From assembly GCA_937911865.1 (NCBI GenBank), contig CALDSK010000307.1, forward strand, positions 18,521 through 82,520: a stretch of 64,000 nucleotides of DNA, read 5' to 3'. The notes under the pieces are model-generated. The model saw nothing but the letters and a program-made list of their open reading frames with translations. It was not told the origin of the DNA and ran no database searches. Shown here piece by piece: positions 37,210 to 53,972 of this stretch; within the stretch, counting starts at the first letter, position 1; each line of letters opens with the position of its first letter. The stretch is from an uncultured Synechococcus sp. (lineage in GTDB: Bacteria > Cyanobacteriota > Cyanobacteriia > Phormidesmidales > Phormidesmidaceae). Position numbers and translations under genes: made by a program.

Positions 37210-37267
37210 TTTCTTTCCGTCAAAATTCACTCTATAAAAATACAGTCAGCCCAGCTAAACCCTCTAA

Positions 37268-37331
37268 TCTAGTAGCCAAAGAGTCTAGTAAGCAAAGAGT
37301 CTAGTAGGCAAATAGTCTAGTGAGCAAAGCG
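37268..37331. repeat. 16-bp tandem repeat, four units
   Basis: Units start at 37268, 37284, 37300 and 37316 (TCTAGTAAGCAAAGAG and variants). The array abuts the stop codon of the EamA gene. It has the same unit length, copy number and CTAG core as the array at 3010-3073, but the rest of the unit differs. Confidence 0.9.
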
Positions 37332-38180
37332 CTATTCTCTCAGCCGGCTCACTGCGGTTGCCATCAAAATGCAGGCAGCGCCAATCGCACCATTAAGACT
37401 CAAACTTTCATCCAGCAGTAAGATAGAGAAAAGAGTCGCAAAAACAGGCTCTAACGTATAGATCAAGGCTGCCTCGTGAGCAGGCACCCATCGCTGCCCT
37501 GTGGCCTGCCCCCAGAGTGGGCCAACAGTAACAACCAGTCCAAGATAAAGTAGCGCAGGCAAGGGCAATTCACTGACGCTTACGCCCTGATGCACTATTT
37601 CTGGCAACGCCCAAATTCCGCCCAGCAAAACGATAAACCAAACCTGCACAGCAGCGAGCGATAAAGGTTCGTGCCGGGGCGCAATGGCCTCTAGCAATAG
37701 GATATATACTGCAATACCCAACGCTGAAGCCAGCGTCAGTACATCACCTACGTCAAAACCACCGCCATCCCAAGACATCGCACTCATCCCGATCACCGCC
37801 AATCCCGTAGCTACCAGAATTCGCCTGGGCAGTGGCCTGCCTATCAACGCACCCAACAAGGGCACTGCAATCACGTTTAGGCCAACGATAAAAGCAGATC
37901 GGCTAGCAGAAATAGCTTCTAAGCCAGTCAATGCACACATGGTTTCGAGAAACAAAATAGTCCCCAGCAGAACGCCATCTCGCAAAAGCTGACGATTTGC
38001 CTGCCGCAGCCAGGGCAAAAGCGCAATGGCCGCAATGCTGTATCGAACGACAATCAGCACCGCCGGGTGAATGCTGCTCAAGGCATCTTTCAACACGGGA
38101 AATGAAGTTCCCCAAATAAGTGTCACCAACAGCAGCAGAAGTGTTCCTTTTTGATGGGTCTTTGCAGAAATCGCTGTCAT
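37332..38180 (-). CDS. EamA/DMT-family exporter
   Basis: 282 aa with ten predicted membrane helices and two EamA repeats: LLLLLVTLIWGTSFPVLKDAL at the start of the first and LGIAVYILLLEAIAPRHEPL at the second. The signature AALIYTLEPVFATLFSILLLDESL closes the protein. Members export amino acids and small metabolites. It is transcribed divergently from the LysR gene that precedes the PKS, so it may be co-regulated and export the PKS product or a precursor (inference). Confidence 0.88.
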   Translation of the reverse strand: MTAISAKTHQKGTLLLLLVTLIWGTSFPVLKDALSSIHPAVLIVVRYSIAAIALLPWLRQANRQLLRDGVLLGTILFLETMCALTGLEAISASRSAFIVGLNVIAVPLLGALIGRPLPRRILVATGLAVIGMSAMSWDGGGFDVGDVLTLASALGIAVYILLLEAIAPRHEPLSLAAVQVWFIVLLGGIWALPEIVHQGVSVSELPLPALLYLGLVVTVGPLWGQATGQRWVPAHEAALIYTLEPVFATLFSILLLDESLSLNGAIGAACILMATAVSRLRE

Positions 38181-38375
38181 CGCATTAAAGTGTTACGTCA
38201 TGGTGGCTCACTGTAGAGAGCAAAGGGTCGATTACCTAAGCACTCAGCCAACCGTTTCTATCAGCTAGTTCGATAGAAAGATCAACGCCTTTGTCTGTAA
38301 GGTTTATGACAAGTTAACCTGCATAGAAACACACGCCTAAAAGACACGTTCCCACCAAGAATCGAGGACTGATAA

Positions 38376-39329
38376 ATGGGACTAAGCTTTCCAAACTATC
38401 CAAAGCTATCGTACCTACACACGCTCATCGTGGTCGCTGATTCTGGCAGTTTTAGTGAAGCGGCGCTACGACTTCAGCTCTCTCAATCTTCGGTTAGCTA
38501 CGCGATCGCGGCTCTAGAAGAAGAGCTAGGCGTAGTACTCGTCTCTAGGGGTCGTCAGGGCGCTCACCTAACCCCAGTTGGAGAGCAGATTGTAAACCGC
38601 GCTCGGCGAATTACGCATTTATTAGATGACGTTATAAAACAGGCCAATTTGGCCAAAGGACTAGAAGGGGGCTATGTTCGCATCTCTGCCTTTCGCAGCG
38701 CCGCATCTCATATATTGCCAGAGGTAATTGCCGAATTTTGCCGTCGCTATCCGGCCATCTCTGTTCGCATTGCCGAACACGACGATTGCCCTGAGGCCGA
38801 AGAAGATTTGAGAAAAGGTCGAGTTGACCTCGCAATCACCTATCTGCCGCCCAGCCACGACCTAGAAACCTGGGAGCTTATGCAAGACGACTTTGTAGCG
38901 CTCTTCCCCGCTGACTTTCAGCCCCAGGGCAATACTATCGATTGGGCCGACCTAATGACCTATCCACTGGTCATGGCCCCTGAAGGAGACTTATGCGATG
39001 AGCGAGTCTACAAGCACTGCGCCCAGTATGGCATCACGCTAATACCCAAGTACCACGTGCGCTCTGATGCCACCATCGTCAGCATGGTCGCAAAGGGCCT
39101 AGGCGCAACGATCAGTCCGCGACTGGCAGCTACGCCTAGACCAGACGGTATTCATGTTTATGGCTTACCCGTACCTTTAGTTCGCAACATTCGCGTTGCA
39201 ATCTTGAAAGAGTCATTGCTAACACCCGCAGGTTTTGCACTGCTAGATTTGCTCAAAGAGACATACTCCGAAGCTCATTCTCAGACCCGCTTTCAAAATG
39301 AGAGCGATCGCGAACGTACACACAGATAG
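38376..39329 (+). CDS. LysR-family regulator, upstream of the PKS
   Basis: 317 aa. The HTH is in residues 12-72 (SYLHTLIVVADSGSFSEAALRLQLSQSSVSYAIAALEEELG). The effector-binding domain starts near residue 100 (GGYVRISAFRSAASHILPEVI). It sits between the divergent EamA exporter (195 bp upstream) and the PKS (106 bp downstream, same strand), the typical place for a pathway regulator. I see no unique T-N11-A palindrome in the 38181-38375 spacer. Confidence 0.88.
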   Translation: MGLSFPNYPKLSYLHTLIVVADSGSFSEAALRLQLSQSSVSYAIAALEEELGVVLVSRGRQGAHLTPVGEQIVNRARRITHLLDDVIKQANLAKGLEGGYVRISAFRSAASHILPEVIAEFCRRYPAISVRIAEHDDCPEAEEDLRKGRVDLAITYLPPSHDLETWELMQDDFVALFPADFQPQGNTIDWADLMTYPLVMAPEGDLCDERVYKHCAQYGITLIPKYHVRSDATIVSMVAKGLGATISPRLAATPRPDGIHVYGLPVPLVRNIRVAILKESLLTPAGFALLDLLKETYSEAHSQTRFQNESDRERTHR

Positions 39330-39435
39330 CGGTAGAAAATCAAGCAATCAGGCCAGCTAACCAGCACTATAGTTGCCACTATCCACCAATGTTTCCGATA
39401 ATGACTACTCTATATACGTAGATTACATATCAAGC

Positions 39436-47451
<8,016 letters not shown>

Positions 47452-47490
47452 GCCACGAACAGATTAAGAAAGCAGCTACAAAAAGAACAG

Positions 47491-48630
47491 ATGCCAACAG
47501 AACAGATGCCAACAGAACAGATGCCAAAGGAACAAATACCGAACCAACGTCACTATCGAATCGTAGCGCTGCCGGGTGAAGGTATCGGGCCTGAAGTTGT
47601 TGAAGCGACTGCGACCATTCTTCGTGCGCTAGCAGACCAAGCAGGGTTCACGCTGACCATTGACTATGCATTGATTGGTATGCCCGCACAGCAAGCGTTC
47701 GGCACATCGCTACCATCTGAAACCCTACAGATTTGCGAGGGCTCAGACGGCATTCTATTTGGCGCAGTCACCCAAGGCGGTCTGCTAGAACTCCGGAAGC
47801 ATTTCGACCTTTTTACCAACCTGCGTCCCGTTCGGCCTTCTCCTAGTTTGCTCTCAGCATCTCCCATCAAAGCCGACCGCCTGAACCATGTAGATTTACT
47901 TTTTGTTCGAGAACTCGTCAGCGGTATTTACTTTGGAGAAGCCGGTAGAGAGCGCCAGCAACAGAATGCATACGGCTTTCATACCATGCGCTACGCAGAT
48001 GAAGAAATCCGCCGGATTGCGCGGGTCGCCCTTCAGCAGGCCCAAACCCGTCGCCAGCATCTGACCGTTGCTCACAAAGAAAACGCACTTCCTCATTTGC
48101 CCTGGTCCAGGCTAGTGGCATCAGAAGCAGAAGCCTTCCCGGCGGTTACTGTCGAGCCTATGCTGGTCGATAACCTGGCAATGCAGCTGGTGAGTCGTCC
48201 GGGGGACTTTGATGTGGTACTGGCTGGAAATTTGTTTGGTGATATTTTGAGTGACTTAGGAGGTGCGATCGCAGGCTCAATCGGACTCTTAGGCTCAGCT
48301 AGCCTGAACGCTGACGGCTTCGGGATGTACGAAGCCGTCCACGGCACCGCGCCCGACATTGCCGGGAAAGGCATTGCCAACCCACTGGGCACACTAGCAG
48401 GTGCCACACTAATGTTAAAACAGTGGGGCGAAAAACAAACCGCCGAAACGCTCATCACCATTCGAGAGAACATGCTTGCACAGGGCTACCGCACGCACGA
48501 TCTCCGACCTGCCGCAGACACCACAGCGTCAGCCGGTCAGCCGCTAAAAATCGTGACGACGAGTGAAGTCGTTGATTTTTTTATTACGCAGATTCAGGCG
48601 CGATCGCAGCCATGCAAAGGTCAAGAGTAG
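47491..48630 (+). CDS. LeuB-family beta-decarboxylating dehydrogenase in the PKS locus
   Basis: 379 aa, a metal- and NAD-dependent (oxidative decarboxylase) fold. Visible residues: GEGIGPEV, substrate arginines in LRKHFDLFTNLRPVR and VRELVSGIYFGE (with catalytic Tyr), Lys in VAHKENAL, metal aspartates in VDNLA and GDILSDLGG, and the NAD site GMYEAVHGTAPDIAGKGIANPLG. It resembles 3-isopropylmalate dehydrogenase more than isocitrate dehydrogenase, but the usual GAVGGPKW is changed to GAVTQGG. It starts 39 bp after the PKS stop, so it is probably co-transcribed. The N-terminus has three 15-bp repeats (MPTEQ x2, MPKEQ), making the exact start uncertain (47491, 47506 or 47521). Confidence 0.85.
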   Translation: MPTEQMPTEQMPKEQIPNQRHYRIVALPGEGIGPEVVEATATILRALADQAGFTLTIDYALIGMPAQQAFGTSLPSETLQICEGSDGILFGAVTQGGLLELRKHFDLFTNLRPVRPSPSLLSASPIKADRLNHVDLLFVRELVSGIYFGEAGRERQQQNAYGFHTMRYADEEIRRIARVALQQAQTRRQHLTVAHKENALPHLPWSRLVASEAEAFPAVTVEPMLVDNLAMQLVSRPGDFDVVLAGNLFGDILSDLGGAIAGSIGLLGSASLNADGFGMYEAVHGTAPDIAGKGIANPLGTLAGATLMLKQWGEKQTAETLITIRENMLAQGYRTHDLRPAADTTASAGQPLKIVTTSEVVDFFITQIQARSQPCKGQE

Positions 48631-48692
48631 TTCGAGAGTAATTCAAGAATAGTCCCAAAGTAGCAAAACGAACCAGTACAACAGACTATGTT

Positions 48693-48980
48693 TTACATAC
48701 TAAGCAACTCACTTTCTTTGTTCTTTCGACGAACGCTCCTTCTGTTCGATCGATAGCAGCCAGAATCCTTCAGCAAAGAATGACCAAACACCACTGAAAG
48801 CGCCTTTGCATCCCTTAAGCTTTTAGCCTGGCTAGAATACGACACGGTTTCTTCTAAATATTCACTCACAAACGTCACAGAATAATTTCGTTTCGTTGCC
48901 ACAAGATTCACATATCCGCCAAGCGCCACAATCACCGCATGGTGGGTGTTACTGTTCGCTATCCACTGGACTTTTCGCAT
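48693..48980 (-). CDS. Small hypothetical protein
   Basis: 95 aa, no recognised family. A hydrophobic patch (HHAVIVALGGYVNLVA, ~residues 13-29) is too short for confident membrane insertion. The C-terminus is basic (CYRSNRRSVRRKNKES). A typical start context with ATG at 48978-48980. It could be a chance ORF; its convergent position after the LeuB-like gene and coherent composition give modest support. Confidence 0.4.
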   Translation of the reverse strand: MRKVQWIANSNTHHAVIVALGGYVNLVATKRNYSVTFVSEYLEETVSYSSQAKSLRDAKALSVVFGHSLLKDSGCYRSNRRSVRRKNKESELLSM

Positions 48981-49437
48981 GTTCTAGATGTTTCTTACAC
49001 TTATTCGTTCAAACGAAGCAAGCCCTTACATAACAAACTCTCACATATTCGACAGTTCAAAAGCAACTCATGAATCATTTAATATAAAAAATTGATATGC
49101 GCAGACAGAATTATTCACACATTGTTTAATGTGGCTTGACTGATGCCCGGGCAAGTACTGCTTTTTTATCCAGATCGCCTACATTACAAGAGAAAAGAGA
49201 ATTGACAACCATGCAGAAGGCATAGGCATACTTTCGCCATAAGAATGCTCAAAAAATTCTGAAAATCGCTTTTTGCAATCACCTTTTGTACGTAGAAGCG
49301 AATTTCTTGGTGACAGCGTCAAATTACAACACATCTGCCAGAAAGCCTCTCAGAAAATTCCTTTTTCTGGTATCCTAAACACCTTAATTTTGTTAAGCCC
49401 AAATTTTGTTAAACCCAGTCCCTACGAGCCAGTTTCT
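48981..49437. other. Intergenic region before the PagL-like gene
   Basis: AT-rich promoter region without a convincing ORF. A reading frame runs in from 49273, but its N-terminus has no signal peptide. It includes the 16-bp duplication at 49386-49417. Confidence 0.5.
49386..49417. repeat. 16-bp tandem duplication
   Basis: AATTTTGTTAAGCCCA (49386-49401) and AATTTTGTTAAACCCA (49402-49417), about 20 bp before the PagL-like ATG. Confidence 0.9.
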
Positions 49438-50265
49438 ATGAGTAAGACGCTTACAATTACCCCTGGCCTTAATGACATGGGTGCGCTAATTTTGAGCGCT
49501 TTACTAGTCGGAACGATAGCCCCCCAACGAGCGAGCGCCGCCAGTCCGCCCCCCCAGATAGCACCAGACTTACTCACCCAGCTCATACTAGAGACAGCGC
49601 CTACCGCTACAGCCCCAGCGCTAGCACCGGGAATACCACAAGCTACAGGCTTAGAAAACGAGCACTTCTCACAGCAGCCAATCGCTGCTGACACCACCAG
49701 TCAAACGACCGAACAACCTACCAGTACGCCAAATATCACTATCCCTCTACCAGCTCAACAAATAGCTCAGACGGTAGAGGTAAAAGAAGAAACACCAGCA
49801 TTCGGCCAAGCAGGCACTCAGCGCTGGTATCTACAGGGCGGCTTTGCTACCGATTTAGACGATGCCTCCTTTTTCCTAGCAGGCGGCGGCCTCTCTCACT
49901 TTTTCCACGACGGCCACAGCGTCAATCTGGAGCTTAACGGCCTGTCAGTAAACCAGCCTGGTGATGATGCCCTAGGGGCGACGTTGACTTTCTTAATGCG
50001 ATCGCACTGGATCCGCGGCGAAAACTGGTCGCTCTACGTCGATGGCGGCGCAGGCATTATCTTCACCACCGACAACGTCCCGGCTGCTGGCTCCAGTTTT
50101 AACTTCACGCCGCAGGTCGGCGGCGGTGCCAGCTTTGCCATCAACGACACTCAGCGCCTGATGACTGGCCTGCGCTGGTACCATATTTCTAACGCTGACA
50201 CCTTTGAAAGCAACCCGGGCCTAGACACCGTCTTTGGCTATGTCGGCATTAATTTCCCGCTCTAA
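49438..50265 (+). CDS. PagL-like outer-membrane lipid A 3-O-deacylase/acyloxyacyl hydrolase
   Basis: 275 aa from ATG 49438 (MSKTLTITPGL), which gives a signal peptide ending ...RASAAS. Residues ~30-115 are a Pro/Thr-rich spacer. The last ~150 residues form alternating amphipathic strands of an eight-strand barrel. The end has TGLRWYHISNADTFESNPGLDTVFGYVGINF, matching the PagL catalytic pattern His-x-Ser-Asn-Ala...Asn-Pro-Gly. The family removes the 3-O acyl chain of lipid A. The catalytic Glu/Asp position is not certain here. The long spacer is unusual compared with the ~150-residue mature PagL. Confidence 0.75.
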   Translation: MSKTLTITPGLNDMGALILSALLVGTIAPQRASAASPPPQIAPDLLTQLILETAPTATAPALAPGIPQATGLENEHFSQQPIAADTTSQTTEQPTSTPNITIPLPAQQIAQTVEVKEETPAFGQAGTQRWYLQGGFATDLDDASFFLAGGGLSHFFHDGHSVNLELNGLSVNQPGDDALGATLTFLMRSHWIRGENWSLYVDGGAGIIFTTDNVPAAGSSFNFTPQVGGGASFAINDTQRLMTGLRWYHISNADTFESNPGLDTVFGYVGINFPL

Positions 50266-50288
50266 AGTGCTCAATACACTCAAAAGCC

Positions 50289-50792
50289 ATGCCCTACGCG
50301 ATTACTGATGTAAATCAGATGAGCCAGAATAAGTTTGTCAATGCGTTCGGCGCTGTGTATGAAGAGACACCAGCGATCGCAGCCCAAGCTTGGAAAAAAC
50401 GCCCTTTTGAAAATCTCTCGCAGCTTCACCAGGCTATGTGTGCGGTCATCAGCGGACTCTCTGAAACAGAACAGCTCAGGCTCATTCGAGCTCATCCTGA
50501 ACTAGGGAGTAAGGTGCGAATGGCAGCAGCCTCTGTACAAGAGCAGTCCGGGGCGGGGCTCTCCCAGCTGAGCGCAACAGAATACGAGAGATTTAACGCG
50601 CTCAACGCTGCCTACAAAAAGAAATTTAATTTTCCGTTTGTTATGGCGATCAAAGGATACGAGAAAACAGAAATTTTGGCAGCGTTTGAAGCGCGATTGC
50701 AGTGTAGTAACCAGGAAGAAAGGGCGCGATCGCTCGCTGAAATCACTCAAATCGCCCGCTTTCGATTAAACGACTTAATAACGACTTTCTAA
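50289..50792 (+). CDS. uraD: OHCU decarboxylase (purine catabolism)
   Basis: 167 aa. It converts 2-oxo-4-hydroxy-4-carboxy-5-ureidoimidazoline to (S)-allantoin, the last step of urate oxidation. Signature segments: the catalytic-His region LIRAHPELGSK, EQSGAGLSQLSATEYERFNALNAAY and KKKFNFPFVMAIKG. It starts 23 bp after the PagL-like stop. Its last 18 bp overlap the convergent gene at 50775. A nucleobase permease lies 3 kb downstream, so purine salvage/catabolism genes are loosely clustered. Confidence 0.92.
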   Translation: MPYAITDVNQMSQNKFVNAFGAVYEETPAIAAQAWKKRPFENLSQLHQAMCAVISGLSETEQLRLIRAHPELGSKVRMAAASVQEQSGAGLSQLSATEYERFNALNAAYKKKFNFPFVMAIKGYEKTEILAAFEARLQCSNQEERARSLAEITQIARFRLNDLITTF

Positions 50793-51095
50793 CCAAACGC
50801 GCAGCTCTGTTTCAGAAACATTGCTAATCGCCCTTCCAGAAGCACCATCGTGCGCACTCCAAAGCGTTTGGCCAGCAGCATTTTTGTGGTGCCACACACG
50901 CGGCTCGCTAGAGCCCACTAGCACTGACACCAAAGGCTGTAATGCACGGCTCAGCTGGGCCAAAAGATCGGGTGAATCAGAAGAACTTGCTAGCTGATTA
51001 GCAGACGGTCTCTTGGTAGATGCTGAACGAGTTAACCGGGGCAAAGGCCAATAGGCCTGATTGCGAATAGGAGCAAAAGCTGAAGTAGATTTCAT
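50775..51095 (-). CDS. Small conserved-type protein, unknown function
   Basis: 106 aa. The N-terminal half is Ser/Arg/Pro-rich and probably disordered. The C-terminal half has EPRVWHHKNAAGQTLWSAHDGASGRAISNVSETELRVWLESRY, a compact beta/alpha pattern I associate with cyanobacterial conserved hypotheticals. Start at ATG 51093-51095. Its 3' end overlaps uraD by 18 bp tail to tail. Confidence 0.7.
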   Translation of the reverse strand: MKSTSAFAPIRNQAYWPLPRLTRSASTKRPSANQLASSSDSPDLLAQLSRALQPLVSVLVGSSEPRVWHHKNAAGQTLWSAHDGASGRAISNVSETELRVWLESRY

Positions 51096-51225
51096 GTGAA
51101 GATTTCCCTAAACTTGCGACTGCATACAGTCTAAGAAATCGCCAGATAAGCTACCAAAAGGGGCCTTCACCCTTTGCATGAGTAGCTAACATGTATAGTC
51201 ATTCGATTGAGCCATTCTCTGTATA

Positions 51226-51264
51226 GCCGACGTTGTTTAGCACCGAGCATTAAACAACGTCGGC
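51226..51264 (-). terminator. Hairpin downstream of the transketolase-like gene
   Basis: Perfect 14-bp arms 51226-51239 and 51251-51264 with an 11-nt loop, 10 bp after the minus-strand stop codon. The stem is GC-rich at the base. No following U-tract, so it may stabilise the 3' end or need help to terminate. Confidence 0.65.
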
Positions 51265-51273
51265 CGTCACGCT

Positions 51274-53493
51274 CTACGACAACAGCGCCTTCGCCCGGCT
51301 CGCCAGCTTCTCAGCCGTCAGCCCGTTCAAGCTAAACAGCTGCCCCGCACTAGCTGCCGTCTCACCCCGCTTCCAGGCCATCACATCACGCGGCAAAGCA
51401 CTCCGCAGCATCAGCGGCTCCACCATCGCGCTCGATCCACCCGTGACCCCAACTAGCGCATCACCATCAAACAGATCAGCAAACTCATCATCACTCAAAA
51501 ACTCACCGTCCGCTTCAGAGCAACTCTCCCAGGCCACATCGCTAGGCCGGTACAGCCGTCTCGGATTCACAATCGCCACGACCTTCGAGCCTACACCCTG
51601 CTCCTGCAAAGCCCGCGCTGCATCCAGTACCGGAATCAGCATCATATCGCCGACCACACCAAACACAACCGTCTGATTTCCGGGCGTCTCTTGCAAAACA
51701 ATCGCGCCCTTCGCCAACGCCTCACGATTCTGTTCAAACGTTGTCCGAATGGGCAAAGGCGACTTGCTCGCGGTAATCGTAATCCCTTTGTTCTTAGTGG
51801 TTACCGCCCAGTCATAACAAACCTGAATACTGTTGGCATCAATCGGAAACAGCGGAAAAATATTGCCATTGCGCATCATCGCAGCGAAATAGTTCTCAAT
51901 CTCCGGTCGCTGATGCGTCCAGCCATTGCGTCCCTGCTCTAGCGCTCCAGCAGTAAATAAACAAATCGTCGCAGGCGTTGGGCGTCGCAGCTCGGCCATT
52001 GCCTGCGTTGTCGTTTGCCAAATCGGTAGACCGTTAATCGCAAACGACTCGTAAGAACACCACAGGCTGCGCGCCCCCATTAGCGCCTGAGCTGCCGCTA
52101 GTCCAGCGCAGGCATCTTCGCTCAAAGGCTCGTACACCTGACCCTTTGGCCCTTGAAAATAGGTCTCATCCTCAGTCGGGTGAATAATCTTTAGCGCCTG
52201 ATTGATATTGTTGATTCCTGACGCCGCATTGCCATCTGCATTGGTCACCACAAAGTCTGGATCTTGTTGCCCTACGTGGGCAACCAGCGCACCCATTGCC
52301 GTTGTCGCCACTTGCTTACTGTCTGTACCAACAGAAAATTCATTCAAAGGCAGCGAGCCCAAATCACTCAAAGACCGTTCAGACTCAGTAACAGCAGTTT
52401 TCGCCGCTGGGCCAGCGTGCGATCGCACAAAGTTAGTCCGCACCAAATCCCACTCTGCCGGAGCCAACGCCCGCGTCTTCAAGGCCGACGCAATATAGTC
52501 TTTCTCCAAGCTATCGCCCGCGTACAAATTGTGAGACTGAGACCCCCGCTTATGCACGCCTGCGCCCTTCAGCTGCTTCACAATCAGCACCGTTTGCGTC
52601 CCACCCAGCGCAGATTTGGCTGCCTTATCAGTCGCCTCTAAAATCGCCTGCGTAAACGCTAGTCGCTGCGTCATCGAAGCCGCCGTACTATCAACATAAG
52701 GGCCAGCCTGGTCTGCATCGTCAAAGTCCTTCGCATCGATTAAAATCACCTCGGCAAAGCCATTGCCTCGCCAGTAGGCAATCATCGCCTCGTTACTGTA
52801 GGTAGACACAATACTGTGATGCTCTTGCGAAAAGCCATTCCACACTAAAATCGGCAGATAGTTGGTAACCCCCGGATAAATCGTATTGAAGTGAGCCAGG
52901 CTGCTCATAATGTAGGGCTCGCCCAATCCGCCATCCCCAATCGTGACGGGGAACAGCTGATCTGGATACAGCTTTGCCGCTGCCATTGCAAAATGTTGCC
53001 CCTGGCACAGCGGGCCCGCCGGACTCAGCAGCCCCGGAATTTGACCTGAAAGGTGACCCAGCAAACCGTGGGTTTCACGAAACCGATCGCCCATCTCCTT
53101 CACTGTTTTTATGCCCATCTCTTCCAAAGAGGTGTCCATAAAAACAGTGCTGTAAAAGCCAGGCGCATGGTGCCCTACCTCTGTGATCAGGTTCTTGTAG
53201 CCCAGCATCACCAGCGCCGCAATCGTATCAGCAATGCTGGCAAACCCACCGGGGTGCCCCGACTGTTTGCTGGCAGTAGTATGCAGCGTCAAGTAGCGTA
53301 GCGCATCGGCAGCTAGCAGCGTCTGATACACCGCCACTGGGTCTGTTGGAGATGCGATCGCCTCTGCCCCTTCTCTAATAGCCGCGCTCTGCCCGTACTT
53401 CTCAAAAGCAGGTTTGGGCTCACCAAAATGCTGAATGCCTTCACAAAAAGCAGGGATAGATTGGCTAGTGGAACGAGCAGTTGCAGCAGTCAT
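51274..53493 (-). CDS. Transketolase/phosphoketolase-superfamily TPP enzyme
   Basis: 739 aa. The N-terminal TPP domain has SGHPGGFASIADTIAALV like transketolase and the TPP motif GDGGLGEPYIM...LVWNG (Asp187). The middle/C-terminal half looks like phosphoketolase: EPLSEDACAGL, WCSYESFAINGLP, GRNGWTHQRPEIENY, FPLFPIDANSIQVCYDW and ITASKSPLPI. The final domain is of the transketolase C type (VVFGVVGDMMLIPVLDAARALQEQG). Such enzymes move or cleave two-carbon ketol units of sugar phosphates. Which reaction this one performs is undecided. Monocistronic, with a hairpin after the stop and AAGGAGG-like bases (plus-strand CCTCCTTA) just before the ATG. Confidence 0.75.
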   Translation of the reverse strand: MTAATARSTSQSIPAFCEGIQHFGEPKPAFEKYGQSAAIREGAEAIASPTDPVAVYQTLLAADALRYLTLHTTASKQSGHPGGFASIADTIAALVMLGYKNLITEVGHHAPGFYSTVFMDTSLEEMGIKTVKEMGDRFRETHGLLGHLSGQIPGLLSPAGPLCQGQHFAMAAAKLYPDQLFPVTIGDGGLGEPYIMSSLAHFNTIYPGVTNYLPILVWNGFSQEHHSIVSTYSNEAMIAYWRGNGFAEVILIDAKDFDDADQAGPYVDSTAASMTQRLAFTQAILEATDKAAKSALGGTQTVLIVKQLKGAGVHKRGSQSHNLYAGDSLEKDYIASALKTRALAPAEWDLVRTNFVRSHAGPAAKTAVTESERSLSDLGSLPLNEFSVGTDSKQVATTAMGALVAHVGQQDPDFVVTNADGNAASGINNINQALKIIHPTEDETYFQGPKGQVYEPLSEDACAGLAAAQALMGARSLWCSYESFAINGLPIWQTTTQAMAELRRPTPATICLFTAGALEQGRNGWTHQRPEIENYFAAMMRNGNIFPLFPIDANSIQVCYDWAVTTKNKGITITASKSPLPIRTTFEQNREALAKGAIVLQETPGNQTVVFGVVGDMMLIPVLDAARALQEQGVGSKVVAIVNPRRLYRPSDVAWESCSEADGEFLSDDEFADLFDGDALVGVTGGSSAMVEPLMLRSALPRDVMAWKRGETAASAGQLFSLNGLTAEKLASRAKALLS

Positions 53494-53972
53494 AAGGAGG
53501 CTTCCAAGCTAACAGTGTCTTCTGTAAATACTATCTCTTCAAGTGATGGACTGAACGGGCAATCTTAAATACATCAAAACATCCATCTAAATTCCAAGAG
53601 TAATCTCAATACAGAAGATAGGCCGTCCTCAGAATTTCAAGCAATCCCAAATATGTAGCCAGTGACACCTTTTCACGATGTGCTTCCCACTAAATTATTT
53701 GTGTACTGTGCAATTTTTATACTTCTATATATATAGGTTATGTAGGTTGCAGCGATCAGCAGAGTGGATCAGCAGGTTGTTGTAGCGAGTAAGAATTTGC
53801 CTTTCCAATTCTGTTTCTTGAAAATATCTCACAAAAAGAGATTCAAAGAATCGAACAACAGAGGGTCTGTTGCTTTAAAGCAGAGCATTTTCTCACCGAG
53901 ACACCCGTCCATTTTTTCTCAACTGTTTCTAAGGCCTTTAATTGATGCTTTCACGTTTTGGAGTTTTCAAAT
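53494..53972. other. Divergent promoter region, transketolase-like gene / nucleobase permease
   Basis: 479 bp with no supported gene. A TATATATATAGG tract lies near 53727-53740. TTTTGGAG just before 53973 is the permease ribosome site. I see no purine riboswitch core. Confidence 0.5.

Noticed and set aside
50775..50792. Overlap of uraD and the small minus-strand gene as evidence of a misannotated gene
   Set aside because: An 18-bp tail-to-tail overlap is common, and both proteins have coherent sequence up to their ends.
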